In this document: one piece after another, positions 1 through 7,518 of the stretch
Numbering within the stretch: the stretch's first letter is position 1
Layout: each line of letters starts with the position of its first letter
Position numbers and translations under genes: made by a program
Source: Anaerolineaceae bacterium
GTDB taxonomy: Bacteria; Chloroflexota; Anaerolineae; Anaerolineales; Anaerolineaceae
Assembly: GCA_003532515.1 (NCBI GenBank)
Contig: DOEX01000087.1
Location: 1-14,668, forward strand
DNA length: 14,668 nt
Direction: 5' to 3'
Notes under the pieces: generated by a model
Databases searched by the model: none
Told to the model about the DNA's origin: nothing
What the model saw: the letters and a program-made list of their open reading frames with translations, nothing else

Positions 1-1997
1 ACCAGCATACTCTCATACTTTTCAAAATCACTCACTGCAGTAACTGGTAAAGTAACTGCTGTCGGAACCACAGTGTTGCCGGTGGAGCAGATCCAAACCT
101 GGGTTACCGGGGAAATCTCGGTAATGCCATAGTACTCTACTGCCGTACCTCGAACACGGACATGGTCGCCAACGTTGACCGCAGTGGCGGTGTTGTAGAC
201 AAAAATACCATCCGATGTAGCCGTATCGCCATCACCAGTAGGATCCTGGATGTAATAACCATTCTTACCGCCCACCTGGAAGTCACCAACCACCACGCCT
301 TCGGTGGCAAGAACTGTTCCGGCTAAGGGAGAAGTTTCGCCATTACCCTGGATTTGATAGGTAGGCGTAAAGGGATCACCACAGCGTTCTGGTGGTGTAA
401 TAGCAGTGAAGGTGAACGTGTAATCTGCGAGCATAGCGTCAAATGTCGCATCGTCTGTGTCATCGTCTACAACGTTCGCAGCAGTGATTGTGACTGTGCA
501 GCTTTCTCCAACGGTGAAATTGACATCGGGATTCAGCGTATACACTGGGTCCGCATCCGTTACCACCGCAGTATGGGTACCAGAAGTGGCACATACAATG
601 CTGTACCAAGGATCAGTTACGGTGACTGCCTCGCTGAATGTGACAGTAATGTTTTCATCCATCGGGTGATTGCCGCCATTGGCAGGAATGGTGCTAACCA
701 CACTGGGTGCCGTTTCAACATAAACCTGGTTTGATGTACCAGGTGTGTTGTAGGCTTCGCCAGTGGCGATTGTTCCCAGAAAACCTGGAATGCCAGCCAG
801 GTCAAAATCGTTGCGCACCCAATCTGCGCTGGTATCAGTGTCCGTTCCGTCTGGGATCCGCGAAGCTCCACCAGGGGTAAAAGCTATACCATCATAGCCA
901 CTCACTAAAACTGGAATTGCATAAGTGAGGTCTCCGGCCCCACCGTCATTGATAGCCACGCCGTCTGTAATTTCCGACCAATAAGTAAGGTCAATTACGC
1001 CATCGTCATCGGTATCGATGTCAACGCCCAGAGTCGCAGTGTTGTCCTTGACCAGCAGTAAGCTGATTGTGCCGTTTTCTAAGGCGTTTGCCGCTAGATT
1101 AACCAGTAAAAGGCCGTTAGCATCCGTTGTGCCAAGGGGAACAACCTCATCTACGAAACCCTCTGAGCTGTTAGTGGTATTCGCGTCGCCTTCAATCTCC
1201 AGCAATGTATAGGCGCTGTAATCTGTGTTGGGGGTGCCGAAGAATTCGACGAACTCGACATCAGTACCAGTTGTATTGGCTGAAAATTCGTTGATCACTG
1301 GCGGAATTGGTCCCACAGGTGTGCAAGAATTGGTAGGTGAGGCTGTGTTGCGGGGAGTTGGAGTCAAAGCCTGAAAATCGGCAGCGTTATCATCTGTGTC
1401 CTGACAGCCGCCTTCATTGCGTAATGCCGCTGTAGTGTTTGAGAGAACCGGGGCTGCAGCTGCACCTTCGTAGAAGTTGGCTTCACCGTACCCAACCAAG
1501 TCCACAATCAACGCTAACTGCTCAGGAGTACAGATAGTTGAACTACCATTACAACCAAGGGAAACCTGACTATTAACCAGGGCAATTTTGCCAGAAGCGG
1601 TGCCCATTGCAATTGGTGTATCGTCAATTAAGTCAGGTATAGGTAATGGAACTCCATTTGCTCCACTTCCTTCCTGGATAAGGTAGTACTGGCCTGCAGC
1701 AAGCATTACATCAGGCAATACAGTGATTTGACCTGCGGAACTACCAAAGTTACCAGTACCGGCTGCACTGGCATATTGGACAGAGAGACCATTCAGAGAG
1801 ACTGCAGCACTGCCTGAATTAAATATCTCTACAAAGTCATGCGTGAAAGGAGCTCCAGTGTTTCCACCGCCGCCATAAACCTGGCTAACGCGTAGGGTGG
1901 TTGCAGCCAGAACAGGCTTCGCAGGCTGTATGCCAAGCATGCCAAACAGCATGGCAAGTACCATTATTATGTACAATGGTTTCGGAATGGATTTCAT
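1..1997 (-). CDS. secreted ExeM/NucH-like nuclease, lamin-tail and OB-fold part (3' end off window)
   Basis: An open frame of 665 codons runs from the ATG at 1997-1995 to the left edge without a stop, so the C-terminus is missing. A GGAGG box (2009-2005) sits 7 nt before the ATG. Residues 1-31 form a signal peptide (basic start, hydrophobic core, cleavage after VLA). Residues about 32-215 resemble a lamin-tail domain of the kind found in extracellular nucleases (SQVYGGGGNTGAPF, DFVEIFN, SVQYAS, LVDLVGYG, CQDTDDNAADF). A second lamin-tail-like stretch begins near residue 233 (VINEFSAN, VEFVEFFG). An Ig-like Big_5-type domain (PANGGNHPMDENITVTFSEAV) spans about 428-530. From about 537 comes the OB-fold seen in YhcR/ExeM nucleases (YQIQGNG, GVVVGDFQ, GYYIQDPTGDGD, GIFVYN, GDHVRVRG). 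In that family an endonuclease/exonuclease/phosphatase domain usually follows, but here it would lie outside the window. Likely role: extracellular DNA/RNA degradation for nutrient scavenging. The domain calls are firm; nuclease activity is inferred. Confidence 0.85.
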   Translation of the reverse strand, partial: MKSIPKPLYIIMVLAMLFGMLGIQPAKPVLAATTLRVSQVYGGGGNTGAPFTHDFVEIFNSGSAAVSLNGLSVQYASAAGTGNFGSSAGQITVLPDVMLAAGQYYLIQEGSGANGVPLPIPDLIDDTPIAMGTASGKIALVNSQVSLGCNGSSTICTPEQLALIVDLVGYGEANFYEGAAAAPVLSNTTAALRNEGGCQDTDDNAADFQALTPTPRNTASPTNSCTPVGPIPPVINEFSANTTGTDVEFVEFFGTPNTDYSAYTLLEIEGDANTTNSSEGFVDEVVPLGTTDANGLLLVNLAANALENGTISLLLVKDNTATLGVDIDTDDDGVIDLTYWSEITDGVAINDGGAGDLTYAIPVLVSGYDGIAFTPGGASRIPDGTDTDTSADWVRNDFDLAGIPGFLGTIATGEAYNTPGTSNQVYVETAPSVVSTIPANGGNHPMDENITVTFSEAVTVTDPWYSIVCATSGTHTAVVTDADPVYTLNPDVNFTVGESCTVTITAANVVDDDTDDATFDAMLADYTFTFTAITPPERCGDPFTPTYQIQGNGETSPLAGTVLATEGVVVGDFQVGGKNGYYIQDPTGDGDTATSDGIFVYNTATAVNVGDHVRVRGTAVEYYGITEISPVTQVWICSTGNTVVPTAVTLPVTAVSDFEKYESML

Positions 1998-2368
1998 TTT
2001 GTTTCCTCCAGAGAATGTTGGGATCGAGTTGTTAAGACATATCAATAGTAACATAAATTCCCCATTTTCCGACCCGTAATTCGCAAAATTATGATGGCAT
2101 GCGATTATTTGTAGTGGGAACAGGCCAGCTTAGCCTGCCCTGTGTAAGGGTTCCAAACGGAGATGGTCGAGGCAGGCCATCGACCCTACAACAAAACTCA
2201 GGAGACCATCGCAGGTCTGCCCTGCTTCAACCAAAAGTTGACGTTTGTCACTATTTTTCGACACCGATCAAAAATTGCCACTGTATAGGGTAAAATTTGA
2301 AAGATATTCCATTTGGTTATAGAATCACAAGTGACTTTATGACCTTATTCAATCATAACGAGGTAAAA
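1998..2368. other. intergenic spacer with hairpin repeats
   Basis: No convincing gene is present between the divergent nuclease and degV-like genes. The open frames here lack ribosome binding sites and run through repeats. The stretch holds the nuclease ribosome binding site, two small hairpins (2121-2137 and 2162-2181) and a third palindromic repeat (2201-2220), followed by an AT-rich run that probably carries the promoter of the downstream gene. I could not place good -35/-10 boxes. Confidence 0.5.
2111..2220. repeat. cluster of three small palindromes
   Basis: Three short inverted repeats lie in a row: CAGGC/GCCTG (2121-2125 with 2133-2137), GATGG/CCATC (2162-2166 with 2177-2181), and GGAGACC..GGTCTGC (2201-2207 with 2214-2220, one mismatch). 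The third is the same motif as the palindromes at 7020-7039 and 7481-7504. The first is preceded by GTAGTGGG and the second is followed by CCCTAC, resembling the GTAGGGG flags near 7065 and 8223. This looks like a dispersed hairpin-forming intergenic repeat family. Confidence 0.5.
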
Positions 2369-3232
2369 ATGAAAATCGTAACAGACAGCGGAGCTGACCT
2401 CTCCTTCGAAGATTGCCAGAAAATTGGCGTGACCATGGTCCCCCTTAAAGTAGAGATTGATGGCGTCTCCTACCAAGCCGGCGTTGATATTGACCCGGTA
2501 AAGTTTTATGACATGATGGATGCCAGCCCGGTCATGCCCATCACATCCACCCCATCTATCGGTGACTTTACCAGCGTTTACGAGAAATTGGCAGAAGAAG
2601 GTGAAGACATTCTTTCGATTCACATCTCTTCTGGCTTAAGCGCCACCTTCAATGTTGCCAAACAAGCCGTTGATGCTATTGGGAATTCCAGCATTCACCT
2701 GATTGACACGCTCATGTTATCTGCTGGTCAAGCGTGGATGGTTTTAGCAGCCGCTAAATTGCGTGATGCGGGAAAATCACTGGATGAAGTTCTTGAAAAA
2801 TTGAACCAACTTCAGAAGGCAACCTACACACATTTCACTTTGCCTGATCTAAAATACCTCATCGCAGGTGGTCGCATCAGTCACCTCAGAGGCTTGCTTG
2901 CCTCCTTGCTGGGCATTAAACCAGTGATCGATGTGAGTAAAGAGGATGGGAAGTATTACGATAAAATCAAAAAGCGTTCATTCCAAAAAGCGATCACTGG
3001 GATCACAGAATTGGTGTTACAGAATTTCCCCGAAGGGACCAGGTTGCAGGCCCAAGTCTGCACTGCAGCCAATCCTGATGGAGCGGTGATGCTTAAAGAA
3101 GCGATGAACCGCTTCTTCCAGGTCAATTGGTTGCCTGATGTTAAGCTTGGTACCGCCTTGGGTGCGCACACGGGACGCGGTTTGGTTGGGATCATTTACG
3201 CCCGGGAAAATGACCTGCCCGAACTTCCCTAA
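2369..3232 (+). CDS. DegV family fatty-acid-binding protein
   Basis: This is a 287-residue cytoplasmic protein, the normal length for DegV/FakB proteins. Family motifs appear in order: KIVTDSGADLS at residues 2-12, ITSTPSIGDF at 58-67 (the conserved S/T-x-P-S segment), ISSGLSATF at 86-94, IDTLMLSAGQ near 112-121 and GGRISHLRG at 167-175. In characterised members (FakB) the protein binds a fatty acid and presents it to the FakA kinase; no fakA-like gene is in this window, so the partner is unknown. The ATG at 2369 is chosen because GAGG (2360-2363) lies 5 nt upstream and the protein then begins exactly at the conserved motif. A TTG at 2297 would add 24 residues with no family similarity. It is followed by a hairpin at 3264-3303. 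Confidence 0.93.
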   Translation: MKIVTDSGADLSFEDCQKIGVTMVPLKVEIDGVSYQAGVDIDPVKFYDMMDASPVMPITSTPSIGDFTSVYEKLAEEGEDILSIHISSGLSATFNVAKQAVDAIGNSSIHLIDTLMLSAGQAWMVLAAAKLRDAGKSLDEVLEKLNQLQKATYTHFTLPDLKYLIAGGRISHLRGLLASLLGIKPVIDVSKEDGKYYDKIKKRSFQKAITGITELVLQNFPEGTRLQAQVCTAANPDGAVMLKEAMNRFFQVNWLPDVKLGTALGAHTGRGLVGIIYARENDLPELP

Positions 3233-3263
3233 CCAGGAAAAACCACCCAACCAACACAAGACC

Positions 3264-3311
3264 CACCCCCTCACCCTCTCCAACGAAGCAATGCGAGGGG
3301 GTGAGGTTTTT
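3264..3311 (+). terminator. probable terminator after the DegV gene (repeat-derived)
   Basis: The stem CACCCCCTC (3264-3272) pairs with GAGGGGGTG (3295-3303) around a 22-nt loop, followed by AGG and a run of five T (3307-3311). An alternative pairing of CTCACC with GGTGAG is possible. It begins 32 nt after the stop codon. The left arm lies in a 16-base word shared with 7261-7276 on the other strand, so the hairpin may be part of a dispersed repeat that serves as a terminator. Confidence 0.5.
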
Positions 3312-3430
3312 CAACGTAGTCACATTGACGGGCACAGAGGGACAGAGTTGAGTTCCCAACGAAAAACCAAAACACAGAGATCAGGAATTGATCCATTCAA
3401 TTTTTTGACCTTCTACACCCGGAAAACAGA

Positions 3431-3460
3431 TTAACAATCCATTAACATCCGTGATACAAT
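3431..3460 (+). promoter_or_regulatory. candidate promoter of the mgtC-like gene
   Basis: TTAACA (3431-3436) and TACAAT (3455-3460) are separated by 18 bp, and TG at 3452-3453 gives the -10 an extended form. The start codon is 46 nt downstream with a GGAAGGG ribosome binding site between. Assigned by eye. Confidence 0.45.
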
Positions 3461-3506
3461 TTTCCCTCTGCAGTCTGTCCACTGCAAGTAATGGAAGGGT
3501 AATCAG

Positions 3507-4166
3507 ATGGAATCCATTTCAATGACCGATATGCTTATCCGCATTGGGATATCCCTGGTGTTGGGAGGGATTATCGGTTTCGAAAGAGAACGAGATAGTC
3601 AGCCTGCCGGTCTGCGCACCCACATGATCCTTGTGGTCGGCGCTTGTTTGGCAATGATGCTCTCAGTCAATATCGCCACCGCTGCCGGTACGGACCCTGC
3701 CCGCCTGGCGGCACAGGTTATTCCAGGTATTGGTTTCCTGGGCGCTGGAGCGATCATGCGCTCTGGTTTTAACGTCAAAGGTCTTACCACTGCCACCACG
3801 CTCTGGACCATGGCTATCATCGGTCTGGCGGTTGGAAGCGGCTATTTTGAAGTCGCAGTGATAACCACCCTGGTGCTCATGCTTGTTCTCTCCGTCCTGG
3901 ATGTTGTTGAAAAGCGTTTTGTCCGAATCAACGTGATTCGCAGCGTTACCGTTGAAGTCCATGACCATAAAGGTATCATCCGGGATGTGCGCAAAACAAT
4001 GGCACGCATCGCTGACCAGGTGATCAGCTTTTCTGTGCAAAAGAGCATTAAAAGTAAGACCCTTCGCCTTGTAATTGTGGCGCGCTTCAACCGCAGCGAA
4101 AAATTGGAAAATATGGTTGAACAGATTTCGGAGATCGAAGGAGTAAAAGGCTTCAAAATCGAATAA
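3507..4166 (+). CDS. MgtC/SapB family membrane protein
   Basis: This 219-residue protein starts at an ATG 7 nt after GGAAGGG (3493-3499). The N-terminal MgtC domain spans about residues 8-140 and carries the hallmark segments GGIIGFERER and PAGLRTHMIL, the GACLAMM helix, the VIPGIGFLGAGAIMR block and KGLTTATTLWTMAIIGLAVGSG; four to five hydrophobic helices can be seen. The C-terminal part (about 145-219) is soluble, with alternating strands and helices as in the ACT-like domain of longer MgtC proteins. The family sits in the inner membrane and is linked to growth at low Mg2+ and to modulation of ATPase activity; its biochemical role is not settled. It appears monocistronic: it has its own promoter, and the next gene has another. 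Function beyond the family name is inference. Confidence 0.9.
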   Translation: MESISMTDMLIRIGISLVLGGIIGFERERDSQPAGLRTHMILVVGACLAMMLSVNIATAAGTDPARLAAQVIPGIGFLGAGAIMRSGFNVKGLTTATTLWTMAIIGLAVGSGYFEVAVITTLVLMLVLSVLDVVEKRFVRINVIRSVTVEVHDHKGIIRDVRKTMARIADQVISFSVQKSIKSKTLRLVIVARFNRSEKLENMVEQISEIEGVKGFKIE

Positions 4167-4226
4167 GATCCCTGTCCTGCTATCAGCCGTCTCCAGTCCA
4201 TTGTCAATTACTTGTCTCGTCTCCTA

Positions 4227-4256
4227 TTGAAGTCAAGTCCTTTTTTGATGTATACT
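4227..4256 (+). promoter_or_regulatory. promoter abutting the next start codon
   Basis: TTGAAG (4227-4232) and TATACT (4251-4256) are separated by 18 bp. The ATG of the next gene is at 4267, only 10 nt after the -10 box. Initiation at the usual distance would give a 5' leader of about 0-4 nt. No Shine-Dalgarno sequence precedes the ATG. Confidence 0.6.
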
Positions 4257-4266
4257 CCGAAACAGT

Positions 4267-5916
4267 ATGCCTAATCTTGCTACCAGTCTACATGCCTTAG
4301 AGAACGATCAGTTGCAACAGATCGCCTTGCTTTGGGGTTTGGAGCAGGCAGAAGCGGATAAGCCCAGTCTTTTGTTGTCCCTCGAACTTCATATTCCACA
4401 ACCCGAAAATTTTTCTTCGACTTTTGCCCAGTTGCCAGAGTCCGCCCAGCAAGCTTTGTTCGCACTAAAAAGCAATAGTGGCAAGCTACCCTGGTCCACT
4501 TTTGCCCAGCGCTTCGGCGAAATTCGAGCGCTTGGTAAGACCCTACGCAAAAAAGAACAACCCTGGGCATTCCCGGCTTCCACCAGTGAAGCGCTCTGGT
4601 ACCATGGCTTGCTGGGACGTGATTTTTTACGCATAGAGGGTGATTTGCAGGAGATGGCTTACTTACCAGACGAACTGCTCCCGCTCCTGCCTGTTGTGCC
4701 AGACCAACCAAAGGAACTGACGCTTACGCCCCTTCCTTCTGATGTCAAAGTTGAGGTAAATTTCAGCGATACTGAAATTCTGGACGAAGCCTGTGTGCTT
4801 TTAGCGGCCTTGCGCTTTGAAAATCCCCAGGAATACCTGTCAAAAACTACGCTCCCTATTGAAAAATGGGCCTTCCTGGGCGGTTTTTTGCAGGGTGCCG
4901 GGGTTCTGGACCTGGAAAATCAACCCACCGACCTGGCACGCAAATTTCTGGAGCTTCCCAGGTCTCAGGCTTTAAATTGGCTGGGCAACCAGTGGTTGAG
5001 ATCATCCACGTTTCATGAAATTAATCATCTTCATGGTCTGCAAATTGAAACCGCTACTCCCATACGTTCCCAGGCGGCTCGCCAGGTGATCATCGATTCA
5101 CTAAGCCAGCTTCAAAGTGGACGCTGGTATAGCCTGGATGATTTGACTGATCTCATTAAGAAGACCAACCCGGATTTTTTGCGTGAGCAAGAAGAATACT
5201 TCAGTTGGACCGTTCAGACGGAAGGCAAAATTCAGGAAGCATTAAGCGGTTACGAAAGCTGGCTCCAGGTGGAAGGTTCGCTGATCGCGTTCATCATACA
5301 AAAAATGTTACCAATGCTTGATTTAGGCGATACAGGCACCTTGACAGAAGATCGATCAAAAGGTCTTTTTCGTCTGAAACCTGGTTTCTTCAACCTGGAA
5401 AATGTAAACGCTACTTTCGAAGAAACACGTGAGGACGCGCCTGTCAACCTGGTTTCAACGGGGAAAATAGTTATGACCGATCGGTCACCAAGGCTGGCTC
5501 GCTATCAAATTTCCCGGTTCGTAGAGTGGCTGGAGGTTTCACCTTCCAGTGGTAGCTACCAAATCACCCCCAGGTCCCTGTCAAAGGCCAAAGACCAGGG
5601 ATTGCTGCCCAAACACCTTATTCAGCTATTGCGAAAATACGCTGAAAGCGGTCTGCCGCCTACGCTCTATGAAGCCATTAAACGCTGGGAAACCGAAGGC
5701 ACCCAGGCCAGCATCCAGACTCAAACCGTTTTACGATTGAGCTCTCCTGAGATTCTGCAAGCCTTGCGGGAAAGCCCGGAAGCTTATTGGTTGGGCGAGA
5801 GCCTTGGTCCCACCACGGTTATTATTAAACCAACCGGAGAGAAAGCTGTTTTGCAGGCGCTCTCAGGCTTGGGCTATCTAAGTGACTATTCTGAAAGCGA
5901 GAGCAATCATGCTTGA
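4267..5916 (+). CDS. helicase-associated (Helicase_C_3-like) domain protein
   Basis: This 549-residue soluble protein has no signal peptide or membrane segment. The N-terminal 140 residues are helical and leucine-rich, with FGEIRALG and the segment EALWYHGLLGRDF that resembles the start of bacterial helicase-associated proteins. The C-terminal part, about residues 398-525 (ARYQISRFVEWLEV, SYQITPRSLSKAKDQG, LSSPEILQALRE, TTVIIKPTGEKAVLQALSGLGYL), looks like the XPB/Ssl2-type helicase-associated region. No Walker A or DEAD-box motif is present, so it is not itself a helicase. It might work with an XPB-like helicase encoded elsewhere, but that is inference. The start at 4267 fits the promoter at 4227-4256 and implies a leaderless mRNA. 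Its last 8 nt overlap the next gene, which suggests translational coupling. Domain assignment is from memory of the family. Confidence 0.72.
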   Translation: MPNLATSLHALENDQLQQIALLWGLEQAEADKPSLLLSLELHIPQPENFSSTFAQLPESAQQALFALKSNSGKLPWSTFAQRFGEIRALGKTLRKKEQPWAFPASTSEALWYHGLLGRDFLRIEGDLQEMAYLPDELLPLLPVVPDQPKELTLTPLPSDVKVEVNFSDTEILDEACVLLAALRFENPQEYLSKTTLPIEKWAFLGGFLQGAGVLDLENQPTDLARKFLELPRSQALNWLGNQWLRSSTFHEINHLHGLQIETATPIRSQAARQVIIDSLSQLQSGRWYSLDDLTDLIKKTNPDFLREQEEYFSWTVQTEGKIQEALSGYESWLQVEGSLIAFIIQKMLPMLDLGDTGTLTEDRSKGLFRLKPGFFNLENVNATFEETREDAPVNLVSTGKIVMTDRSPRLARYQISRFVEWLEVSPSSGSYQITPRSLSKAKDQGLLPKHLIQLLRKYAESGLPPTLYEAIKRWETEGTQASIQTQTVLRLSSPEILQALRESPEAYWLGESLGPTTVIIKPTGEKAVLQALSGLGYLSDYSESESNHA

Positions 5917-6358
5917 ACAACCACCTAAAATCAAAGATCCAGGTTTTTGGATCTATGCCCTGCGTTATGTTATTATGTGGACGCTGGCTGTCGTCGCGGT
6001 AATTGGTTTCAGCCGCTTCCTCAACACCCTGCTAAGGCGGGGAATCCTTTTTGAGCTCGATTTTCCTTCCTGGTTGCCAGTTTACCTGATGATCACTGGT
6101 TTTTTTCAGCTTACCCTGGGTATGATTGCCTATATCGCTCTGAAAGAAAAAAGAACCTGGCATGTGCCGTTTCTTTGGGTCACAGCGCTGCTCATGATTG
6201 CTTCTACCTGGGGTGAGCGGCTTTTCCTCTGGGTGCCAGATCAGCGCCCCACCAACCACACATTTACCATTTTTCTTCACCTGGTTTGGCTGCTGATGAT
6301 CGTTTTCTACACAGTCAAACACAGTAAAAAGGAGTTAGTTGATGGACCAGGAGATTGA
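5909..6358 (+). CDS. four-TM membrane protein of unknown function
   Basis: This 149-residue protein has four hydrophobic segments, at about residues 13-35, 52-78, 85-102 and 117-136, with basic residues (R43, R44; K79, K81, R82; K137, K140, K141) between or after them. I do not recognise the family. The ATG at 5909 overlaps the stop of the upstream gene (ATGCTTGA arrangement), which supports it over a GTG at 5882 that lies deeper inside the upstream gene. No strong Shine-Dalgarno is seen, consistent with coupled translation. Its 3' end overlaps the CYTH gene by 17 nt. The operon position suggests a shared role with its neighbours, but the sequence does not reveal it. Confidence 0.8.
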   Translation: MLEQPPKIKDPGFWIYALRYVIMWTLAVVAVIGFSRFLNTLLRRGILFELDFPSWLPVYLMITGFFQLTLGMIAYIALKEKRTWHVPFLWVTALLMIASTWGERLFLWVPDQRPTNHTFTIFLHLVWLLMIVFYTVKHSKKELVDGPGD

Positions 6359-6944
6359 AGTCAAATTTTTACTTAAAGACTATGCCGCTTTGATGCAAAA
6401 AATTTCTGATCTGCACCTGCCCTGCAGCCAGGCGCGCATTCACGAATTTAACTTGCGTTACGACCTGGCAGATGGCAGCTTGGTTGCCCAAAAGCAGGTT
6501 TTGCGCTTGCGTAAAGACACCCAGGCTCGCCTCACCTTCAAGGGTCCCGGCGTGATGGAAGAGGATGTCCTTCTGCGTAAAGAAATTGAGGTGGAAGTTT
6601 CTGATTTTGAAACTACCCATCGCCTTTTGACAGCGTTGGGTTACCAGGTGGTCATGATGTACGAGAAATTCCGCGCCAATTACCTGTTGGACAGCCTGGT
6701 GATCTCGGTGGATGAGACTCCCTTTGGTTTGTTTGTTGAATTGGAAGGCGAAAGTCCTGCCCAGGTACGCCAGGCAGCCGAGACCCTGGGTTTCGATTGG
6801 GAAGCACGTATCAATTTCAGCTATAGCGCTCTGTTGACTATCTTCAACCGGAACACCGGTCACACCTTCCGCGATCTGAACTTTGAAAACTTTGCTGACC
6901 TCATGGTAATTCCCAGCGACCTAGGTTTGAAATTTGCTGATTAA
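6342..6944 (+). CDS. CYTH-domain protein (class IV adenylate cyclase/triphosphatase-like)
   Basis: This 200-residue protein opens with the CYTH signature ExExK (EIEVK at residues 4-8). Other tunnel-lining features follow: LRLRK, LTFKGPG, RKEIEVEVSDF, YEKFRANY and a late acidic strand FVELEGE. Members bind triphosphorylated substrates with divalent metal inside a beta-barrel and act as triphosphatases (inorganic or thiamine triphosphate) or, in CyaB, as adenylate cyclase; the substrate cannot be read from the sequence. Length is typical for CyaB-like bacterial proteins. The ATG at 6342 follows AAAAAGGAG (ending 6334) by 7 nt and lies inside the end of the preceding gene. It is the last gene of the 4267-6944 operon. 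Confidence 0.88.
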   Translation: MDQEIEVKFLLKDYAALMQKISDLHLPCSQARIHEFNLRYDLADGSLVAQKQVLRLRKDTQARLTFKGPGVMEEDVLLRKEIEVEVSDFETTHRLLTALGYQVVMMYEKFRANYLLDSLVISVDETPFGLFVELEGESPAQVRQAAETLGFDWEARINFSYSALLTIFNRNTGHTFRDLNFENFADLMVIPSDLGLKFAD

Positions 6945-6966
6945 TCACTCATCCCCTCAGCGAAGC

Positions 6967-7046
6967 CTGTCATCCTGAGCTTATTTTGCGAAGGATCTTT
7001 ACCTTGGCAACCTCAAACGGGAGACCGTGGCAGGTCTCCGCTACAG
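6967..7046 (+). repeat. dispersed repeat, copy 1 (CATCCTGAG...GGAGACC type)
   Basis: It starts CTGTCATCCTGAG, continues with GCGAAGGATCTT, an ACCTTGGCAACCTCAAA stretch and the palindrome GGAGACC/GGTCTCC (7020-7026 with 7033-7039). It aligns along its length with 7434-7510, with a few substitutions and a short indel after CCTGAG. No protein is encoded. CATCCTGAG..GAAGGATCTT words of this kind are common as intergenic repeats in bacterial genomes. Confidence 0.75.
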
Positions 7047-7196
7047 ATTTTAGCAAATACAGACGTAGGGGATGGTTGCCATGCCGTCCCGGTGTGTTTA
7101 CTGATTGCACGGGCGTTTTAAAGCAGCCGGATGCCGATGGTACTACTCAAGCAAACCAGTACGATCAATAGATGGGACTGATCAAGATTATTAAAA

Positions 7197-7276
7197 CTAG
7201 CCCCCTCCAGTTCCTGCTTTTGGGACGGAAGAACTGCTTGCGCTCCGGAGGCGTGGGGATTGAGGGGGTGGGTCTT
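7197..7276. repeat. multi-stem structured repeat
   Basis: An outer stem CCCCCTC (7201-7207) pairs with GAGGGGG (7262-7268). Inside lie CAGTTC/GAACTG (7208-7213 with 7231-7236) and the palindrome CTCCGGAG (7243-7250). On the minus strand the right end reads AAGACCCACCCCCTCA, identical to 3258-3273 on the plus strand. It is probably a mobile or repeated intergenic element; no tRNA T-loop or CCA end is present. Confidence 0.5.
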
Positions 7277-7433
7277 TCAGGCTTTCAATTGTGTCGGATT
7301 TGCAATGGCAAGGTTACGATTTCGCCAAAACCGTCCATTGACTGGAGCCTGTCGGTCAGTTCCCGTACTCGGCATGCCCACACTACCTTCGGCGGTGGGG
7401 TACTTCGTAACTCCGGCACGATCAAGGTTTTAT

Positions 7434-7510
7434 CTGTCATCCTGAGAAGAGCGAAGGATCTTAACGTTGGCAGTCTCAAAAGGGAGACCATGGCAGGTCT
7501 CCCTTACAAA
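7434..7510 (+). repeat. dispersed repeat, copy 2
   Basis: Aligned with 6967-7046: CTGTCATCCTGAG, GCGAAGGATCTT, then a TTGGCAGTCTC stretch and the palindrome AGGGAGACC/GGTCTCCCT (7481-7489 with 7496-7504). The palindrome arms are longer and more perfect than in copy 1. Confidence 0.75.
7478..7505 (-). terminator. probable terminator of the nitroreductase gene inside repeat copy 2
   Basis: Read on the minus strand, AAGGGAGACC (7505-7496) pairs with GGTCTCCCTT (7489-7480) around a 6-nt loop and is followed by further T residues. It starts 13 nt after the nitroreductase stop codon. The stem is perfect over 10 bp. The T tract is short (four), so efficiency is uncertain. Confidence 0.5.
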
Positions 7511-7518
7511 TCAATATC

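Larger units (their letters stand above)
6945..7518. other. 574-bp non-coding repeat-rich region
   Basis: This gap lies between the converging CYTH and nitroreductase genes. Open frames exist but lack ribosome binding sites, have no recognisable protein motifs and run across inverted repeats. It contains two aligned copies of an 80-nt repeat (6967-7046 and 7434-7510), a GTAGGGG-flagged hairpin (about 7065-7090) and a multi-stem structure at 7197-7276. The right copy lies just after the nitroreductase stop and may end its transcript. Confidence 0.6.

Noticed and set aside
354..1212. Several plus- and minus-strand open frames of 60-126 codons
   Set aside because: They are shadows of the long secreted protein on the minus strand, which has a signal peptide and recognisable domains; the shadows have no motifs or ribosome binding sites.
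2297..2368. Upstream TTG start adding 24 residues to the DegV protein
   Set aside because: No ribosome binding site precedes the TTG, and the family sequence begins at the ATG at 2369, which has one.
7201..7268. tRNA-like cloverleaf with a 7-bp outer stem
   Set aside because: There is no T-loop GTTC-type arm in the right place, no proper anticodon stem and no CCA end on either strand; it fits a structured repeat better.
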